DNA from: Chloroflexota bacterium
GTDB lineage: Bacteria > Chloroflexota > Anaerolineae > UBA4142 > SHND01
Reading direction: 5' to 3'
Length of the DNA stretch: 52,313 bases
Assembly (NCBI GenBank): GCA_029778615.1
Contig: JAKOPZ010000213.1
Location: 1 to 52,313, forward strand
The notes beneath the pieces were generated by a model. It searched no databases, was not told the DNA's origin, and saw only the letters and a program-made list of their open reading frames with translations. Shown here piece after piece: positions 50,684 to 52,313 of this stretch. A program made the translations under genes and the position numbers. How positions within the stretch are numbered: the stretch's first letter is position 1; every line of letters starts with the position of its first letter.

Positions 50684-51796
50684 TTATTTTTTTCCTTGCT
50701 CCATTAATTGCACATACAGCGCGTAGGTTTCATCCACGACGCGTTGTTCGGAAAAGAGTGTGCGGGCGCGTTCCACACCACGCGCACCGAGCGCTTGGCG
50801 ACGCGCATCATCTTGGATGAGCTCTTGAATCGCTGTGGCAAGTGCAGAGATATTTCCTTCGGTCACGACTATACCGGCATCGCCCAGTACGTTTGGAATT
50901 TCGCCCGAATCGGAACCGATAACCGGAACCCCGCACGCCATCGCTTCCATGATCACGCGTCCGAATTGTTCCTTCCAGTTTGGCTGAGTGAGGGAAGGCA
51001 CCACAAGCAGGTCGAGTGAATTGTAAAATTGCGGCATCTCTTCGGATGCAACCCATGGCATAAAATGAATCCGCGCGCCGATTTGGAGCGAGCGCGCGAG
51101 CTGCTCCAATGAAGCGAACAGCGGACCGCTTCCCAAAATTTTTAGCTGCCAGTTTCCGGACACCGTGGCGAGCGCGCGCAGCAAGACCTCAATCCCTTTT
51201 TCACGCACCAGCCGACCGGCATAGCCAATGGTCAGGGGTGTTGAGTGCGCACGAGGAATCGGCTGAAACGCCATCGGGACACCGAATTGTGGAATCACGC
51301 AAAGCGGTTTCGCAAATCCTTTCTGTCTCAAAATTTTTGCGGCTTCGGCGTTTCCGGCAATGGCGGCATCGACGTTCCGGTACACCATTTGTTCAAACCA
51401 GGCAAAGGGTGGAGGATAATGGCGCGAGATATTTTGCCAAGAGAAAAACAAGATGCGGGCTCGGCGGTTCAACCGGCGCATCGCACGCAGCGCCAAGTAT
51501 GTTGCAAGATTGTAGGGTTCTTCGTCAATGTGCAAAACATCCGGTTGAACTTGGTCCAGAATTTTTGCAAGCGTGGGATAATAATGGAGATGAAAATGTC
51601 CGTTGAACCGGATGGGCGCGACGATGAGGTCATAGCCACTTGTGTGTTTGCGTTCGAGTGTCATGGTGCCGCGTTCATCCCGCCATGCGGGGGGAACGAC
51701 GACAGCCAGTGCAAGATTTGGTTTTGCAGCAAGCAAAGTCAGCTTGGTTTGATACTGACCGACGATGCAAGCTTTGGAAAGCATGAGCACACGCAT
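50684..51796 (-). CDS. GT4-type glycosyltransferase
   Basis: A 370-residue GT-B enzyme starting MRVLMLSKACIVGQYQ. Conserved segments are LTIGYAGRLVREKGIEVLLRAL, LKILGSGPL and the donor-binding region QPNWKEQFGRVIMEAMACGVPVIGSDSGEIPNVLG, with the E-x7-E pair (quoted by ends). It is first gene of the polysaccharide operon. A TATAAT at 51806-51811 lies 9 bases before the ATG and no ribosome site is present, so the transcript may be leaderless. A frame extended to 51829 has no support. Confidence 0.9.
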   Translation of the reverse strand: MRVLMLSKACIVGQYQTKLTLLAAKPNLALAVVVPPAWRDERGTMTLERKHTSGYDLIVAPIRFNGHFHLHYYPTLAKILDQVQPDVLHIDEEPYNLATYLALRAMRRLNRRARILFFSWQNISRHYPPPFAWFEQMVYRNVDAAIAGNAEAAKILRQKGFAKPLCVIPQFGVPMAFQPIPRAHSTPLTIGYAGRLVREKGIEVLLRALATVSGNWQLKILGSGPLFASLEQLARSLQIGARIHFMPWVASEEMPQFYNSLDLLVVPSLTQPNWKEQFGRVIMEAMACGVPVIGSDSGEIPNVLGDAGIVVTEGNISALATAIQELIQDDARRQALGARGVERARTLFSEQRVVDETYALYVQLMEQGKK

Positions 51797-51898
51797 AGGC
51801 AGCAGATTATAGCGCACATTGATTGGCAAGCAGCGCGCGCAACCAGAAATTCGCCGCGCATCGCGCCATAATTTTAAGGGAAAATTGAGCAGAGGGTA

Positions 51899-51926
51899 TT
51901 GACAAAGTTTTCACCAGTGATATAAT
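51899..51926 (+). promoter_or_regulatory. rRNA operon promoter
   Basis: A perfect TTGACA (51899-51904), a 16-bp spacer and a perfect TATAAT (51921-51926), preceded by TG one base upstream (extended -10). It lies about 300 bp upstream of the 16S start, and transcription would begin near 51933. This is the strongest promoter match in the window. From 51797 to 51898 I see nothing else except the -10 box of the divergent glycosyltransferase gene. Confidence 0.85.
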
Positions 51927-51932
51927 GCACGG

Positions 51933-52229
51933 CGCTCGTGAGAAATTGCGAGCGAACGATAACAAACTAACACAGGAGGTCAAAGAGAACAGCGGATCGC
52001 TTCGCAAGGAAAACAAAATTTCCTCGTGTCTCTTTGTCTCCGCCTTTAGCGATAGTGTGAACACTCGCAAAGGCGGTTTTTGTTGTCTGTCGTGATGTGA
52101 GTTATCGCGGGTACCTTAACAGTTAAAGAGTGGAAGGAAAGAGTGCGAGAGCGCCTGTGTAAGATTCTGGTGGGAGTAGACCACTGGAGTCACTTTTGAG
52201 AAGCAACAGAGAATCTATAGGATTCAGAT
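51933..52229 (+). other. Structured leader of the rRNA transcript
   Basis: About 300 bases between the predicted start site and the 16S gene. It holds a stem GGAG(gt)CAAAGAGA / TCTCTTTGTCTCC (51975-51988 with 52029-52041) around an inner hairpin AGGAAA/TTTCCT (52007-52024), followed at once by a terminator-like hairpin. The stretch 52082-52229 contains no obvious second promoter. A canonical boxA is not seen in the sense direction. Confidence 0.5.
52040..52081 (+). terminator. Terminator-like hairpin in the rRNA leader
   Basis: CCGCCTTT(a)GCG pairs with CGCAAAGGCGG (52040-52076), followed by TTTTT. It begins in the last two bases of the preceding stem, so the two structures compete slightly. 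If active, it would end transcripts of about 150 bases before the 16S gene, unless antitermination proteins allow passage. Confidence 0.55.

Positions 52230-52313
<84 letters not shown>

Noticed and set aside
51807-52070. An 87-codon minus-strand frame opposite the rRNA leader.
   Set aside because: It lies antisense to the rRNA promoter and its structured leader, has no ribosome site and matches no family.
52115-52135. AGTTAAAGAGTGG near the 16S gene resembles a boxA antitermination site.
   Set aside because: The match (CACTCTTTAACT) is on the minus strand, the wrong direction for the 16S transcript, so it cannot act as its boxA.

Overview
The window looks like a chromosomal segment of a Chloroflexota-type (probably Anaerolineae-like) bacterium. 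The evidence is indirect. The last 84 bases are the start of a 16S rRNA gene, and the gene content fits: LLM flavin oxidoreductase, tungsten-type aldehyde ferredoxin oxidoreductase, several serine hydrolases, lipoproteins with Pro/Thr-rich or Val/Thr-rich spacers, and sigma70-like TTGACA/TATAAT promoters. By a hand count both strands are almost free of GATC (11 sites) and GGCC (10 sites), while GCGC and CATG are common. No tRNA, CRISPR array, prophage or full insertion sequence was seen.

Region 1 (1-17.3 kb) is almost entirely minus strand. It holds a polyamine ABC transporter operon (PRC-barrel protein, potA, potD, potB cut by the window edge), a PYROXD2-like FAD oxidoreductase, a GT-C membrane protein, two class III aminotransferases, a PIN/antitoxin pair, an LLM oxidoreductase, an acyl-CoA ligase, tandem beta-lactamase-fold serine hydrolases, and an AlkZ-like / HhH / DUF1801 cluster. 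Region 2 (17.6-33.8 kb) is mostly plus strand: a stand-alone I9-like propeptide, PepF, DUF4404, a monooxygenase, Bax-inhibitor-1, aldehyde ferredoxin oxidoreductase, an orphan binding lipoprotein, a nucleotidyltransferase, a VOC protein, a methyltransferase, a subtilase, a divergent GH113 lipoprotein, a MalK/UgpC-type ATPase, a GNAT enzyme, an Amt-fold protein without its twin histidines, and a membrane coiled-coil protein.

Region 3 (33.8-41.8 kb) is minus strand: GDPD, GT87, esterase, PaiB-like flavoprotein, adenosine deaminase, a conserved unknown, an amino-acid-oxidase-like flavoenzyme, and a HicBA toxin-antitoxin pair followed by a small SHOCT protein. Region 4 (41.9-47.4 kb) is a five-gene membrane-stress operon of the PspA/YdjFGHI type (DUF2207, zinc-ribbon, DUF4178, PspA, SPFH-SHOCT). 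Every gap in it carries an inverted array of 7-bp iterations. Region 5 (47.5-51.8 kb) is a polysaccharide operon: two glycosyltransferases, a polyprenyl glycosylphosphotransferase with a G11 tract, and a degenerate Rieske-fold protein. The window ends with a consensus rRNA promoter, a structured leader and the 16S start.

The most unusual signals are: the inverted heptad arrays in gaps of the Psp-like operon and elsewhere; a 124-bp MITE-like element present twice, each copy with its own 7-bp target duplication; the joint loss of GATC and GGCC; the Amt homologue without conduction histidines; and a partial copy of the SPFH protein's tail coupled to HicA.
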